A stretch of 64,000 bases of DNA from Ilex aquifolium (Eukaryota; Streptophyta; Magnoliopsida; Aquifoliales; Aquifoliaceae), in assembly GCA_951799425.1 (NCBI GenBank), contig OX637397.1, positions 1,550,001 to 1,614,000 of the forward strand, read 5' to 3'. The translations under genes were made by a program, and so were the position numbers. The notes beneath the pieces are model-generated. The model did not search any database and was not told where the DNA came from. It saw only the letters and a list, made by a program, of their open reading frames with translations. Within the stretch, counting starts at the first letter, position 1, and every line of letters starts with the position of its first letter. Shown one piece after another: positions 1 to 12,061 of this stretch.

Positions 1-481
1 TGGGTAATTGGGTTTGCTCCATTTGGTATGATTTGTCACCGTTGGGTTTCCCCATATCTGGGAGGTTTCTACTTTTTTTAGTTCTTGATTTGATTGAACC
101 TACCCATGTTGCCACCTGATAATTATCTCTACAATACTGAGATCTATTAAGTTTTAATTAGGGCTAAACAGTTCTTGTTGTATTTAAATAAACTTTTTCA
201 TTTGCCAATGACTACTATGTCTTATCATATGGATTGGTCCTAATACATGCATTTTTATTTTATAAAGCAGAAATTCATGGCTTTATGAGGAATTCAGGAA
301 GGTAAACCAACCCCACAAAAAAAAATATTATTTTTGAGCCTCCACAACTTAGGTATGTGTTGATATCAGATTTGCACACTATCTTCAATAGTAAGCTTCT
401 ATCTTTTTCATTAAGAGGAAGATCATCATCCTCATGACATACTCCTTGAGTTGATGACTTCAAGGTTAAAGGATACACATA
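1..481. other. No gene recognised; probable GA2ox intron or 3' side
   Basis: AT-rich sequence without recognisable coding signal. A 67-codon minus-strand frame at 275-478 has no family resemblance that I can see and no splice context. If the gibberellin 2-oxidase exon at 2161-2540 continues leftwards, this stretch is inside its first intron. Confidence 0.4.
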
Positions 482-952
482 GGGCCCGTTTGTTTTGAGT
501 ATAAAATAAGTCCGGTATTAGATTTATCTCCATTCCATTCCAATCCAATAATATATTATACCCGGTCTTAAACTATAATCCCATCCTTCCCCTTGTTTGT
601 GTATCACAAATATTATCTATGTAATACCTATTTAAAAAAGTCAACAATTGCGGCTGGGGTGTAAAAAGACAATTTTATCCTTATAAATCAAAGTCAACAA
701 TTGCGGCTGGCTTTGTAGTTGAGGGCATTTGAGTATTTTACCACTTTAATACCTCCTTCCAACATTTTATACCACCGGGTAGGTGGTATTGAATAGCACC
801 TTGTACAAGGCATTAACGGCACTGTTCATAGCGGGTCGGTATTGCGACCCGCAAATTAATACCGACCAAAAAAAGTCAAACAAACATGGTATAAAATAGG
901 TCCCACGTACTATTTTCTTTATACCACCCTTATACTCCTACCAAACATGCCC
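482..952. mobile_element. MITE-like element with terminal inverted repeats and ATA target duplication
   Basis: The left end (GGGCCCGTTTG, then GAGTATAA) and the reverse complement of the right end (GGGCATGTTTG, then GAGTATAA) form imperfect inverted repeats. The trinucleotide ATA flanks both ends (479-481 and 953-955). The 471-bp size and lack of coding fit a non-autonomous DNA transposon. A 3-bp duplication suggests PIF/Harbinger, although that superfamily usually uses TTA or TAA. A ~22-bp internal segment containing CAACAATTGCGGCTGG is present twice (about 637-657 and 691-711). Confidence 0.6.
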
Positions 953-2160
953 ATAATCATTTAAAAGTTGCACCAATTAGATAAACTATAATTCTTTTAT
1001 AAGAATCAAACTTAAAGATCTCCGTGTGGTTGTCTTTCGAAATACCCGAGCAACTAGAGTCTTACTTTTACCTCAAATAGAAGGGAATGAATAGAGGGAA
1101 CATCTAAGATTATTTCCGTGGCATTGAATGTGTTACAATGTTTAGTATAACATTAAGATGCCCAAAAATCTAACTTCTATAAATAGACTTGACAGAAATG
1201 AAACCATGGCTTGATATTTAAGCATTGCAATCCAGGTGGTATACTAGAAAAGATCCAACATGGTCAAGACAGGTAGAGTGATCCTACAGCTGGCGGGATG
1301 CATGCAAGAGATATGTTGATGGTCATCCCAACCTCAAGCCAGCTACAACTAAATTCACTTCGATACATTCTAGAAATATGCATAACAAACTCCTAAACAC
1401 TCCCTCAATTTAACAGCCAAAAAATAAAAAAGCAACGTCCGTTACACTCCACGTTCATTATAGTGCGATCTTGCCGTTAAATAGGACTATAACGACATCG
1501 GATTCCTCTCGTAACGGCCGAGTTTTAAAACAATGTCACATACACACAAAATATTAAAAAGTGATGGAGGTCATATTCTATATCGATCGCCACTTTTTTC
1601 AAAGAAAACATGACATATTTACTATGTAGCATAATCCATTAGATATTAAGGTTTGAACGGATGCTCCAACGAATGTACATGATTACAGATAATAATCTGA
1701 TGGATATTACGAGTTAAACACAAGCCAACTGACTCTATATAGCACCACCGATATAACTTATGTAATAGTAGTATACGAAATCGGATGATGCAACCCATTC
1801 ATTAGCTAGTGTCATACTTGGAGATAGTAGGAGAGAGAAAATGAAATGAAATTAGTTCAAATGGTTTCAGGCACCTAATATAGCAGCGTGAGCTTTCCAG
1901 AAGATCAAGAGTATGGTTCTAATCAAGAATTCCAAGAATCACACACATGCATTGATTTTTCTGCCTAGATAGTTCTCAAGATGCACAAGCCCGTGCTTAG
2001 AATGAAAAAAAAAATACATGACCATTTAAAAGTTGCAGCCTCAAAACATACACATTCGAACACAGACACACAGATAAAATCTATACCCACTTATGTGTAT
2101 ATGAACAAATGGAGAGAGAGAGAGATAGAGAGAGAGAGGCTGAAATCAAATGTTTAGTAC
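953..2160. other. Putative first intron of GA2ox; no further exon seen
   Basis: I searched the minus strand for the hallmarks of later GA2ox exons (the iron-binding GEHxDPQ region, the NGRFxSVRHR region) and found none. The stretch is AT-rich with a GA-repeat near 2111-2138 close to the exon-1 donor. Either the intron is longer than 2.1 kb and exons 2-3 lie left of the window, or the gene is truncated. Confidence 0.45.
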
Positions 2161-2540
2161 CTGAATTTTGAGGGGTCATTGGCGACAGACTTGGATTCCT
2201 GTATTATGGAGAGAGGGTTGATATCAAGAAGAAGATATTCAACCTCTCCAACATCTCCATTAAAGCCGATGTTCTTTCTGCCATATCCGTACGGATTAGG
2301 CGGCCCAGCTAGCTGTTTTTCCGAGGCTGGTTTTTCAAAAAACTCACAACTTTCATCTTCCATTTTTGTTATAACATCCTTGGGAACCCCATGGTTGATG
2401 ACCTTGAAGAAACCATACTCTTCACAAGCTTTTACAATGAGCCTTGACACCTCTGATCTTTCGGCCAAAAGGTCAATGATTGGAAGGTCAAATACTTGGA
2501 TTTTTTCACTAAGAACTGGGCTTGGATTAGCCACCACCAT
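2161..2540 (-). CDS. GA2ox: Gibberellin 2-beta-dioxygenase, first exon only (partial)
   Basis: Exon 1 of a C19-type gibberellin 2-oxidase, a cytosolic 2-oxoglutarate/Fe(II) dioxygenase that inactivates bioactive gibberellins by 2-beta-hydroxylation. It encodes 126 residues plus two bases. After a short variable N terminus the DIOX_N-type domain carries KACEEYGFFKVINHGV, the GPPNPYGYG segment and NGDVGEVEYLLL, an arrangement closest to the AtGA2ox6/GA2ox1 group by recall. The ATG at 2540-2538 is the natural start, with a TATA box about 90 bp upstream. The exon ends TTCAG before a GTACTA donor, so it stops inside the Arg codon of SKFR. The catalytic His-Asp-His and the 2OG-binding Arg should lie in exons 2-3, which are not found between 1 and 2160. 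The gene may continue beyond the left edge or be a truncated copy. Confidence 0.88.
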
Positions 2541-2625
2541 ATTTTTTTTCTATGGCTATGCAATAAGGAGAAAGATATCGAATAATGAGAGAATAAGGGA
2601 GTTTGAAGAGAAGGTCCTAGTGGGT

Positions 2626-2633
2626 CTTTTATA
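2626..2633 (-). promoter_or_regulatory. TATA box of the GA2ox gene
   Basis: On the minus strand the sequence reads CACTATAAAAGACC, a strong plant TATA box. A start about 30 nt downstream (near 2595) would give a leader of roughly 55 nt before the ATG. Confidence 0.6.
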
Positions 2634-2985
2634 GTGCCGTTTAAGAGAGAGAGAAGAGAGATAAATGGGGGGAGGGGGCATAAATAAATCTTGGGCATTC
2701 TGGAAACGTAGACTTTGGGTGGAAGTACAACTAGCAAATTTATGTAACACATAAAAATTTATGTCACACAAGAGGTTGACATTTTTTACTTTGTTGACCA
2801 GATTTTTTTTTATTCCTTTTACATATATTTGTTTACCTTTTATTGACTAGGTTTTCCTTTATTTACCTTACAATCACCTTTCTTGACTAGGTTTCTTTTC
2901 TTTCTATGCCTTTACTATCACCTTTCTTGACATAATCTACTCACAATTCAATAACACTCATCCACTTTTATTCACAATTCAGTAA

Positions 2986-3050
<65 letters not shown>
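2986..3050. repeat. Compound (CT)n(CA)n microsatellite
   Basis: About 13 CT units pass directly into about 19 CA units. It lies upstream of the GA2ox promoter and is probably polymorphic. Confidence 0.95.
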
Positions 3051-3052
<2 letters not shown>

Positions 3053-6000
3053 CATTTGCAAGCAAGAATTTGCTTACAGTCTGATCTGTACTTTCTACAT
3101 GTGTTTTCCTCCAATTTTGGTCATTATTTTCCAAGTACTACAAATGATGATCACCATTTGTACTATGTTTTTAAACCAAATAAACATAGAGTTAGGATTT
3201 AATACCTTGTCAGTTAGATACCATCGTTTCCAATCAAGTCACCTGCTGAACCAGATACGAAGGGTCAACCATCTTGTTAATGATTTGGAAAATGAATTAT
3301 GATCTCAAATAATTCAGTAGAAGCTTATCCATTATGGAAAAAATCGAGACGATAGGGCACATGACAATGTAATTGAAACTCCTCTAGGGATAGATCTCCC
3401 TAAATAGCATTAGGGTCTCTGCTATTAATTTATGGAGTGCTTGGATAAGATGAAAGATGCACATTAAGCTATGTCTATGAAATGAAGCAATAATTGAACA
3501 AGTTGGTGATAAAATATTCTCATATTTGGTAATCAACTACAAAGTAGATGTGTTCGTGATAGTTCTGGTGTTCAAGCACCAATGATTTAAAAAGCATCAA
3601 AAGACAGTTCTTGTGTGGATGTTGAAATTTCATTTAAGATTAGGAGCACCTAATGGGTAATGACCTACCAAATGTAGATATCCTTATGGGAATAAATGTT
3701 TTGTTGAACCCAAATCCCATAAGAATAATATGTACATAGGGTTTAATTTGTATTCCACCACTGCCCACAATCAATTTTTTTTTTTGATCAAAACTGCACA
3801 AATCAGTTCAAGGGCAAAGCTCTTGCCCCTCTCACCCTCTCTCTAATCTCAACCCTTTTCTCTCTCTTCTTTCCAACTAACCAGGACCCTTTTACATCAT
3901 CAGAAAAATCCGAAGGTCCTCATCTTAATAATTGAATCGGGTAGACCGTGGACCACAATATTCTACAAGTAAACGTAACATGTGATCCCTAGAGTATATA
4001 CTTTATCAATTTTTAGTACGATAAGCATTGGTGTCGCCTTAAAACTATATTACTCTCGTTTCACTCGTTCTCTTCTTTTCTTTTCTTGTACTAAATATGT
4101 TGCTTTGGTTTTACTCAACTCATTGTGATTTATTCATTAATAAGTGAACAAAAAGAGAATCAGAAATAACTCGGGGCAAGAGTTGAGGAGGGTCCTCAAG
4201 CTAGGCCCCCAATTCTCACACTTGTCTTTCATATAATGCAAAAAAAAAAATGGGCCACAACATGGTAAATTATTCAAAGGTCTCCGTAGTCTAAGCTCAC
4301 GATTTTCACTTTATGCCTAAAGTAATCTCACTGTATCCCTAATTTCCCCGACCATTCTACATAGAGTTTCCACCCTTTGCATGCTCAAATGTCCCATCAG
4401 TGATATAGATGCATGCACCAGCAGCTTAACCACACAATAATTGGAGTTACAAAAGCATATTTTATTGATAAATTAATAAACGTACCCCCGAAAGGAAATT
4501 ATTTGAATGAATATATAATTTTTTTTTTGTGATATCCCTCCTTTTCATATAATTTTGACTAAGCAGAGCACCGCCTAGGTACAGATTCTTGAAATAAAAA
4601 GCAAGTGGTCGTCTCAATTCCCAAGAAATGGAATCTTTCCATTTCTAAAGTATTCCACGGTATGAAAAACAAGCATTCAAAACAAATTCTTGCACAAGAA
4701 AAAGAAATTAATTAAAAATGGGATATATTCTATTAAAATATGTCACACAATGAGAATTGCGACCTTTTCAACTTAGTATTGAACATTATTTTCTTAGGAA
4801 TTGGGTGGGAAAGCGGCATGGGATTTACACTACTTTTTGTTTCTTTAAAGTCTTCAACATATCTTTCAAAAAAAAAAGTCTTCAACATAAAGTACTAACA
4901 GCATGCACATACTAAAAAACTACATGATTGGTTGGTCTCTAGATTTTTATATGATTTGAAGGGCGTTGTGACAAGTTCAAGATCTTGCCAACTTGAGGAC
5001 TTGTTCGATTTTATTGTGGGGAGTATTGTGGTGGGGTTCAGTTCAGTACTAGGCATGGTGGGAGGTTTTGTGGTGGAGGAAGATTCGACATGGAAAGAGT
5101 CAAACCCTCAATGGCTTTTCACCCCTCACATCCAATTCTTTGTGCAACTGTTCACCCTAGGTGAAAAAAATATTAATAATCTTTATCAGAATCCATCATG
5201 ATTTGATGCTAAAAAATATAATGCAGATTTTCTTGGATTATTCAACAACTGATTTGTATCTTCTAGTCCGATATTTGGACGTATTAAAAGAGTTTATCTT
5301 CTTACAGACAGTCTTCCAAGTGGACAGAGACCTAAATTTCCATTAGATTCATTCCTATGCTGCATTGTTGCAGCAAGATTATCGGTCCAAGAGTTTTGAC
5401 AGCTTATTGTACATATTAAAGCATGACAGTTGTGTATTCTGAGTTTTTTTTTTTCCAAAATAAAGGACCAAGTCAACTACAATGAAAATAATAAAGTAGT
5501 CGGGCATTGGATTATCCGTTCTTTAAGACAGAAACTGTCCCCTAATCCCAGGTGATGATTCTGTAATACTACCTATTTGAGTATTGCTTAATTTTGTTGC
5601 TGGATTGATATTAAGTTTTGTAAGAATACATCTGTATCCTTTCTGGTTACCAGATTTCACAGAAATGTTTTGAAGGCCCCAGAGAGCAGAGCAGACACGG
5701 CTTTCCTAATAAGAGTTTAAGCAGAAGATGTTAGAAACAATGCCTTTCACATTACGGAACTTGCCATGAAGTTATATTTACAAACATTCTTTCGAAACAT
5801 TAGCTGTTAGTCTTTTCAAAAATATTGTATATACATTAGGATCCAGTACTAGAAAATATTGTATACACATTAGCATGAGCTGTCAAGTCTCGTCAGAATG
5901 AAAATAACATGTCAAACCAGTAGGAATGAGATGAGATCAAGAGAAGAAATCATGTTGGTTATTTGGGTGGTTAACAGTTTCATTTAGTTAATTAAGCCAA

Positions 6001-8884
6001 CAACCAATGACAGAGTTTGAAAACCACGCGCACATACCAACAATTTGTTACTTATAATTAATTTATCATTTAGATCACGACAATAGCTAAGAAAGTATTA
6101 AGATCGGGACAATTTACAAAAGGATTATATGTCACAGTTCCTTCGTGTGACCGTCTTTAGTATATAGAATATAGTTTCGGAGCCAAACATGGAAGACAAC
6201 AATGAAAAAAGAAGATCCGTCTAATCTACTGCTTAGTATAAATAATTCAAGATATCCTTGAACCTTTGTTATCTAAGCAAGGGATTTCTATATTATCCTT
6301 ACTTATGTTTCGTTTAATTTTTCAAAGGTTGAAATAATTTAAACAAAATTCGAAACCTAAAATATATCCATATGCATAAAGATTCAAGGTGTATGGGAGC
6401 TACTTAAGTTGGAAACAATAACCCTAGAGGTTGGAATTAAAATGTAGTCATGAAGAAACATAAATATACAAAATGAAGGCAAGGCAATATGGTTTTCATG
6501 CAAGACATGAGAGGGACACCATGAGCAAAACACCTTCTTTTTTTTTGGGTTTATCAGAAAGTTATGAGCAAAACACTTTAATGGGGAATGTTCACTTTAG
6601 CTCCGAAAGGCCAATTTCCATGTAGTGATTGAATTATCTCAATCAATAAAGGTGATGACTCTATGGGATTAAATTCATTTTGTAGGTGGACTTTTTAGGG
6701 ACATAATTAACTTTAGGAGCATGGTTTTTAATGTTTAGGATTTGTAATTTTCCTTTTAGACTATACTTGTACGTTATATAAAAGGACTTTCAAACTAAAA
6801 AAAAAACGATATATCCAAGGGGGTCATAGTTTATAATTATATTAACAGTCAGGAAGTATACACATACATATTTATGAATTATTATATGATGGTATTGTTC
6901 ATTACGTAAAGAAAGAATAATTGTTGCATATATGAACTAGTCCAGGTGGTGAACTAAAAATAAGCTGTCGCTTTGTAACCTTTTTTAGGCGATTTGTTCG
7001 CTAAAAACACAAATCTCGTTTATTGTTTGCATCTTAGTATATTATTAATACACATTTACATATTTATAAATGTACTACTGTACATGCTAGTATGTTTAAA
7101 AGAAAGAGAAAACCCAAGGAAAAAAGAATTACAAGATCACAAACGTTTGATTTCGATACACATTGAATGAGCAATCCAAAAAAGAGTTCGGATCAAAATT
7201 GGTATTGAGGTACTGATATACCATTTACATCCAACCTCGCTTTGAATAAGTTTTACAACCCTAATGAGCTAACTCGACTTGGAAACCTATAAAATCAATA
7301 AAACAAAACTAATACTATCTACATAATCTGGTCAAGAGTCCATTGATCATGCTCCCCCATTGAAGCTTATGGGCTATAAGTTGAACTGGTATATTCACTT
7401 GAAACCATGCCTCAAAGATGAAGGTTTTTTTTTTTGGCTATTGTACAAAGGGGGGAAAGTGCGTGTCTTCCACTGTAGAATGCCTTTTTGGAGTCATAAC
7501 TATTAATCTGGAAAGACAGTTCATCACCATAACACTACCAAAACCAAGCAACAAACCATATTACTCAAGTGAATTGAACCCTATTTGATAACCGTTGCCT
7601 CATAGATGAAGTTGATTCTACATTTTGCCATGCATAGAATTGGTCCAGCTAGACTTCTCAATTTGGTCCAAGACAAGGAGAAGAAAGAGGCCGGATGAAA
7701 CAAAATTGCCTGCTTATTTTGCTTTGTGTCAAAGAAAATGGAGGCCCAACCTGTGCGGACCCTTAAAGCCTGTTTGTAAAAAAAAGAAGAAGATGATTCA
7801 AAATCAAGTGAATGGTCTCTTAGAAAATGTGCATATTCATGTTGGGATTTTGATCAATCAGCTCAGAACAAAACACAAGAACGGAAAGCCCAGCAAAATT
7901 GAGCTCTCAAGGCGACTAAGACCCAGAATAAGGGACTAGCTAGGTCAATACTCAAAGAAGCTCTATTCACAGACCCAGATCTAACTTGAGCTTAACAACC
8001 CCCATAATTCCTTGTTTCTCTAGGTAATTTTTTTTTTTTTTTTCCCCAAATGATCTCGAGTAATGTCTAATCTGTCACCAAGTGTTTGAGATTAACACGA
8101 AAATTTTCAAAATTAGAAGGGGGTCCATGAATCATTGTCTATGGAAAAGAATGTCCAATCATGAAATTAACTCATATCTGGGTCTGGGTCTGGGTCAGGC
8201 ACATGATAATTTTATTTTTTTGAAAAAAGTAGTAATTTTTTTTTTAAGTTTTGATTCATCAAACACACCCGTTAGTCAGCATAACAGAATTAATTGATTC
8301 ATTCATCAAGGCATTATTGCGTGGTCTTTGGCAAAGAGTCATCAGATGCTCTACTTTTCTTAGAGGTCTTGAAATGAATGATTGCAGTAAAAGTAGAGGA
8401 CCTAATCAAAGCTCCATGTTACCATGTTACCCAAAGTTGAAAAATGGCTTGTCAAACATGGTCCCATTTATGGCGGTGCCAAGCACAAAATAGGATAATT
8501 CTATACTTTATCAATTTTTTTTTTCAAATCTCTATTCTAAATGACACCGTTTTTCACAATCAGATAAGTGAGTCTCATTAATATTCAATGACGAAAATTG
8601 TGTCACATCATTTAGAATAAAAAATTTAATAAAAAAATTTGATAAACATAACATTTTTCCACAAAATATAGCATCAAATTAGGGTATGGCCAAAATCATT
8701 AGAAAATTTTCAATTCAAGGTTGTGTCTTGATCCATTCTCTCTCACATTGATGATGTATATATATATATATGGAAAAAATAATAGTATTTTTCCATATGA
8801 TGTCAATAAAACAATTGTAAATATTAGTTTGAGTTTTATGAAATCATTGATCATATTAGGTAGAAAATAATACAAATTTTTTTT
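3051..8884. other. Intergenic stretch without recognised genes
   Basis: AT-rich DNA with many homopolymer runs. Frames of up to about 100 codons occur (for example 4932-5201 and 7625-7939), but none shows a family motif or a convincing exon structure. A short (TA)n tract lies at 8757-8771. I see no RNA gene here. Confidence 0.5.
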
Positions 8885-9091
8885 AACATATTACATTGTG
8901 ATTAGACAAAAAATGTAGGATGTCGAAAAATTAATAGGTATCATTAGGTCTGTCAGTTCTGTCGGGTGAGGCGAGTTCGTGTTGGGTTAACATATTACAT
9001 TGTAATTAGACAAAAAAGGTATGATGTCGAAAAATTAATAGGTATCATTAGGTCTGTCAGTTCTGTCGGATGAGGGGAGTTCGTATTGGAT
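8885..9091. repeat. 104-bp tandem duplication
   Basis: The unit starting AACATATTACATTGT at 8885 is repeated from 8989 with few differences, including ATGTCGAAAAATTAATAGG and TCTGTCAGTTCTGTCGG. It is the left part of a repeat rich in CGTGTCG/TTCGTGTTG motifs that runs to about 9390; a related right end recurs near 29890-30005. Confidence 0.85.
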
Positions 9092-9404
9092 TTTATCGGG
9101 TTCGTGTTGAAAAGTATTCTACTCATACCCGATTTGTTTATTAATTCGTGTCTAATGAGTCGTGTTATATTCGATTCGTGTCATATATGAATAATGTATA
9201 ATCGGTATATAAATGAGTCGTGTAGAGTATTATTTTTGATTAGTTTTATCCATACCCACTTTGTTTACTAATCGTGATGTTTGAGTTCATTCGTTTACGA
9301 AACGGGTGGCTTAAAAGAAAGACCTAAATCCTCTAATTTTATGTCGTGTGTCGTATTAATGAGTTGTGTCATATTTTTACACCTTTAAGTACAATCCTTT
9401 AACT

Positions 9405-9441
<37 letters not shown>

Positions 9442-9455
9442 GGGGGGGGGGGGGG
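9405..9455. repeat. Compound (TA)n(GA)n(G)n simple repeat
   Basis: TA units run into about nine GA units and then a run of about 15 G. Read directly from the sequence. Confidence 0.95.
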
Positions 9456-10911
9456 TTTAAATATGTAAGACAGAGGGTACAGTTATATATATAGCTTTTC
9501 AATGGCCACTTGTGGGCATCATCATTTTTGTGTTGAAGACATGGCTTTTCTTACCTTTCCTTGATACTCTATTACAAAGTCTAAGCACATGGTGAGTACT
9601 TTGCAGTGGGGTGCCAATTTCGTCTAAATTTCTGAATCACTTAGGGTAAAATAAAATTAATAATGTGTGATATAATCGTTCTGGTGTGACAAATGTGGGC
9701 CCTACCTGCTTGAACTTGGCATGCAACTTTAACTACTATCATAATTAAAAAAAAAACATATGCTACCCACTTTTTGTATACATATATTGAAATCTTCGCA
9801 AAATTCCATTCAAGTCTACTTGAAAATGCTAAAAAAAAAAAAAAAAAACTATTCAAAAACAGTGTCCCCATCTATCTTTTTAATTGGGTACAACAATTGA
9901 CTGTAGAGCGATCATCCCAACACGTTCGAAAAAATTTCGATGTTAAATAGGCTCTCACTCTATACCATTTTAAGTTTGGGATTGAGATTTTTAGAGTAAT
10001 CTACTTGGAAGATGTCATTTGGGCAGGCAATTTGTCAATGTCTCGATCGTTAAAGTTAAGGACAGATGGTTGTATAATGAACCTTATCTGTAATTAAGAC
10101 TAAGGTTTGAAGTGGAAAAGTTAATAAATCAATTGGATTGTATAAATTCTATAGTCTAGGATGCCTAGAACAAGGAGGGTACGTATTCTAGGTGAAATGT
10201 TTGTTTTTTTTGTCATGAGTTTAACTTTATTGTCTTCTGGACCACTTCAAAGCTGTGGGGGAAGACCAACTGCAAGATTATGTTGAGCTAGAACCCAAAG
10301 TGGCTGTGTCCATGTCTGCTCCCAAATCTGTCCAATGTCTCACATGCTACGAATCCTTAATCTGGTTTTAAAAATACTAGTGATGAGCGACGTTCTCATA
10401 TTTATCTAAAAATATTACAAAACTCTTCGAAATATAATTTTTTTTTTATTTTTCTGTCCTTCCTCGGTTGCAAGGGAAACAAAAGTTTGAATCTTGGTCA
10501 CGAGACAAAATAAGAAAATGAAAGCGAGAGGAAAAATGAGAAAAAAAAGATGTAAATTGTTCTGGGTTGAGTTACTTATTGGGGAAAAAGAAACTGGTAG
10601 ATAGGTTTGATTAAGTACGACAAACCACGAGTGAGTTGTATATTTCATAGAATTAATGCATCAAATGCAAACTTATATAGCTGTCAATATCCAGTTCTAA
10701 TAGTCTTGCATAAAAGAAATAACTGGTAAAAGAAAAAGAAAAAGAAAAAAAAAGTACTTGGAAAATTTATCGCTCTCTTACAGTCTCTAACAAAAGCCAG
10801 ACACGTTTGTGTGTACCAGAAAAGTTGTTCGTAGAAAAGCTGATTACCCTATAGTGAGATGTTTTTCTGCACCCCATAAATGTGATGAGCTCATTGAAGA
10901 AAAAGGAAATC

Positions 10912-10945
<34 letters not shown>

Positions 10946-11430
10946 ACAATAATACAGAGGATATTTTTGTACATGAGAGCAGTCACGAGGAAACTCTTCC
11001 ACAGATCTGCAAGAATATTTATCCCTCTTACTTCTCAGCCAAACAACATATAAAACAACCAAACTGAAGCCTTGAATTAGCATATTTCTTGCTATCTAAT
11101 ACACTCGAAATTGATGGGCCCTAGCAGAAGAATATATAAGGTACACATGCACCTACACACATATATATGTGTGTATATACATATATATATTTATATGTCT
11201 GAGAGAGAAAGAGAGAGTATGGTGGTGAAGTAATATATAACCGTAAAGAGATAGATTATGAGTAGCTTGAGTACTCTTAACATCTCTATATCAAGGAGCA
11301 ATTGAGGAAATATATATAGTTTCTTCCGATCATAAGTTTACATGAAGGTAAAGGTAGAACCGAATTGGATTTGAGATCTTCAATGCTTGTATGAACTTTG
11401 AAAGGCTCTCCATTTTTCCAGACAATTCCT
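9456..11430. other. Intergenic, no recognised gene; 3' flank of TAS3
   Basis: The sequence holds a (GA)n tract at about 10916-10942, short (TA)n tracts near 11160-11190 and T-rich runs. The frames here owe their length to the dinucleotide repeat. The part near 11400 is likely to include the TAS3 transcript end, which I cannot place. Confidence 0.5.
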
Positions 11431-11465
11431 AATTAAGGAGAGATGCTAAAAAAGTCTAATTTGAA

Positions 11466-11486
11466 TAGCTCAGGAGGGATAGACAA
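11466..11486 (-). promoter_or_regulatory. TAS3 3' miR390 site (cleavable)
   Basis: The plus strand reads TAGCTCAGGAGGGATAGACAA, which here is described against miR390: positions 2-17 are identical, including 10 and 11, so the minus-strand RNA pairs perfectly across the slicing position. Cleavage is predicted between 11476 and 11475. Mismatches are confined to miR390 position 1 and the 3' tail (18-21), as usual for this site. Confidence 0.93.
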
Positions 11487-11602
11487 GGAAGGAGAATGTG
11501 AGTTGGGCACGAACGGGGAAAGAAAATGACCAAACCCTACATTCGGGAGAGTAGATGTAGGGTTTCTAACACAATAAAAAATAAAAATAAAGGAAAGAAA
11601 AT

Positions 11603-11623
11603 GGGGTCTTACAAGGTCAAGAA
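11603..11623 (-). ncRNA. tasiR-ARF unit, D7-like
   Basis: The minus strand begins TTCTTGACCTTGTAAGACC and ends CC, matching the conserved plant tasiR-ARF that targets ARF2/3/4. It ends one base away from the seventh 21-nt register counted upstream from the predicted miR390 cut (11602-11622). Confidence 0.93.
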
Positions 11624-11644
11624 AAGGTCTTACAAGGTCAAGAA
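11624..11644 (-). ncRNA. tasiR-ARF unit, D8-like
   Basis: It directly abuts the other unit, with no spacer. The minus strand begins TTCTTGACCTTGTAAGACC and ends TT, differing from its neighbour only in the last two bases. It corresponds to the eighth register with the same one-base offset. Confidence 0.93.
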
Positions 11645-11731
11645 GACTCAACATGAAAGAAAAATAAAAGGCAACAAGTCAAAAAAATCATAAAATAAAA
11701 AGAAAGTGAGATGAAACTACGGTAACGGGAA

Positions 11732-11752
11732 AAGCTCAGGCAGGATAGCACC
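11732..11752 (-). promoter_or_regulatory. TAS3 5' miR390 site (binding, non-cleaved)
   Basis: Compared with miR390 the plus strand is identical except at positions 10, 11 and 19. The two central mismatches fall exactly where AGO7 would cut, as in other TAS3 genes, where the 5' site recruits AGO7 without slicing. It begins 3 nt after the stop codon of the leader ORF. Confidence 0.93.
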
Positions 11753-11755
11753 CAA

Positions 11756-12028
11756 TTAAGATGAAAAAGCCACCATTAAGATGGAGCCTTCAATGCTGAA
11801 TTCAAGGCCTCCGGTGACCCTTCCATCAGCAAAGACCTCTGTGCCCCCATGGTTCTGCAGAGGGTTTGGCAGGATGGTAGAGGGTATGAAACCATTTGTG
11901 TTACTGGCTTGAGGTTGATAACCTGCATCAAAGATATATATATGAGATAAGCCTAATTGTATTAAGAACAAGAAGATCTACATTTATATGTTTTTTTGGG
12001 TACATCTTCTGCTTCTAAATGATGTGTG

Positions 12029-12061
<33 letters not shown>

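Noticed and set aside
2179..2634. 151-codon plus-strand frame across the GA2ox exon
   Set aside because: Antisense shadow of a clearly conserved dioxygenase exon.
4932..5201. 89-codon plus-strand frame as a gene
   Set aside because: No recognised motif, no promoter signal and composition like the surrounding spacer.
11433..11654. 73-codon minus-strand frame with a LDLVRPFLDLVRP repeat
   Set aside because: The repeat is the two tandem tasiR-ARF units read as codons. It lies between the miR390 sites, in RNA that is destined for dicing, and after the leader ORF stop.
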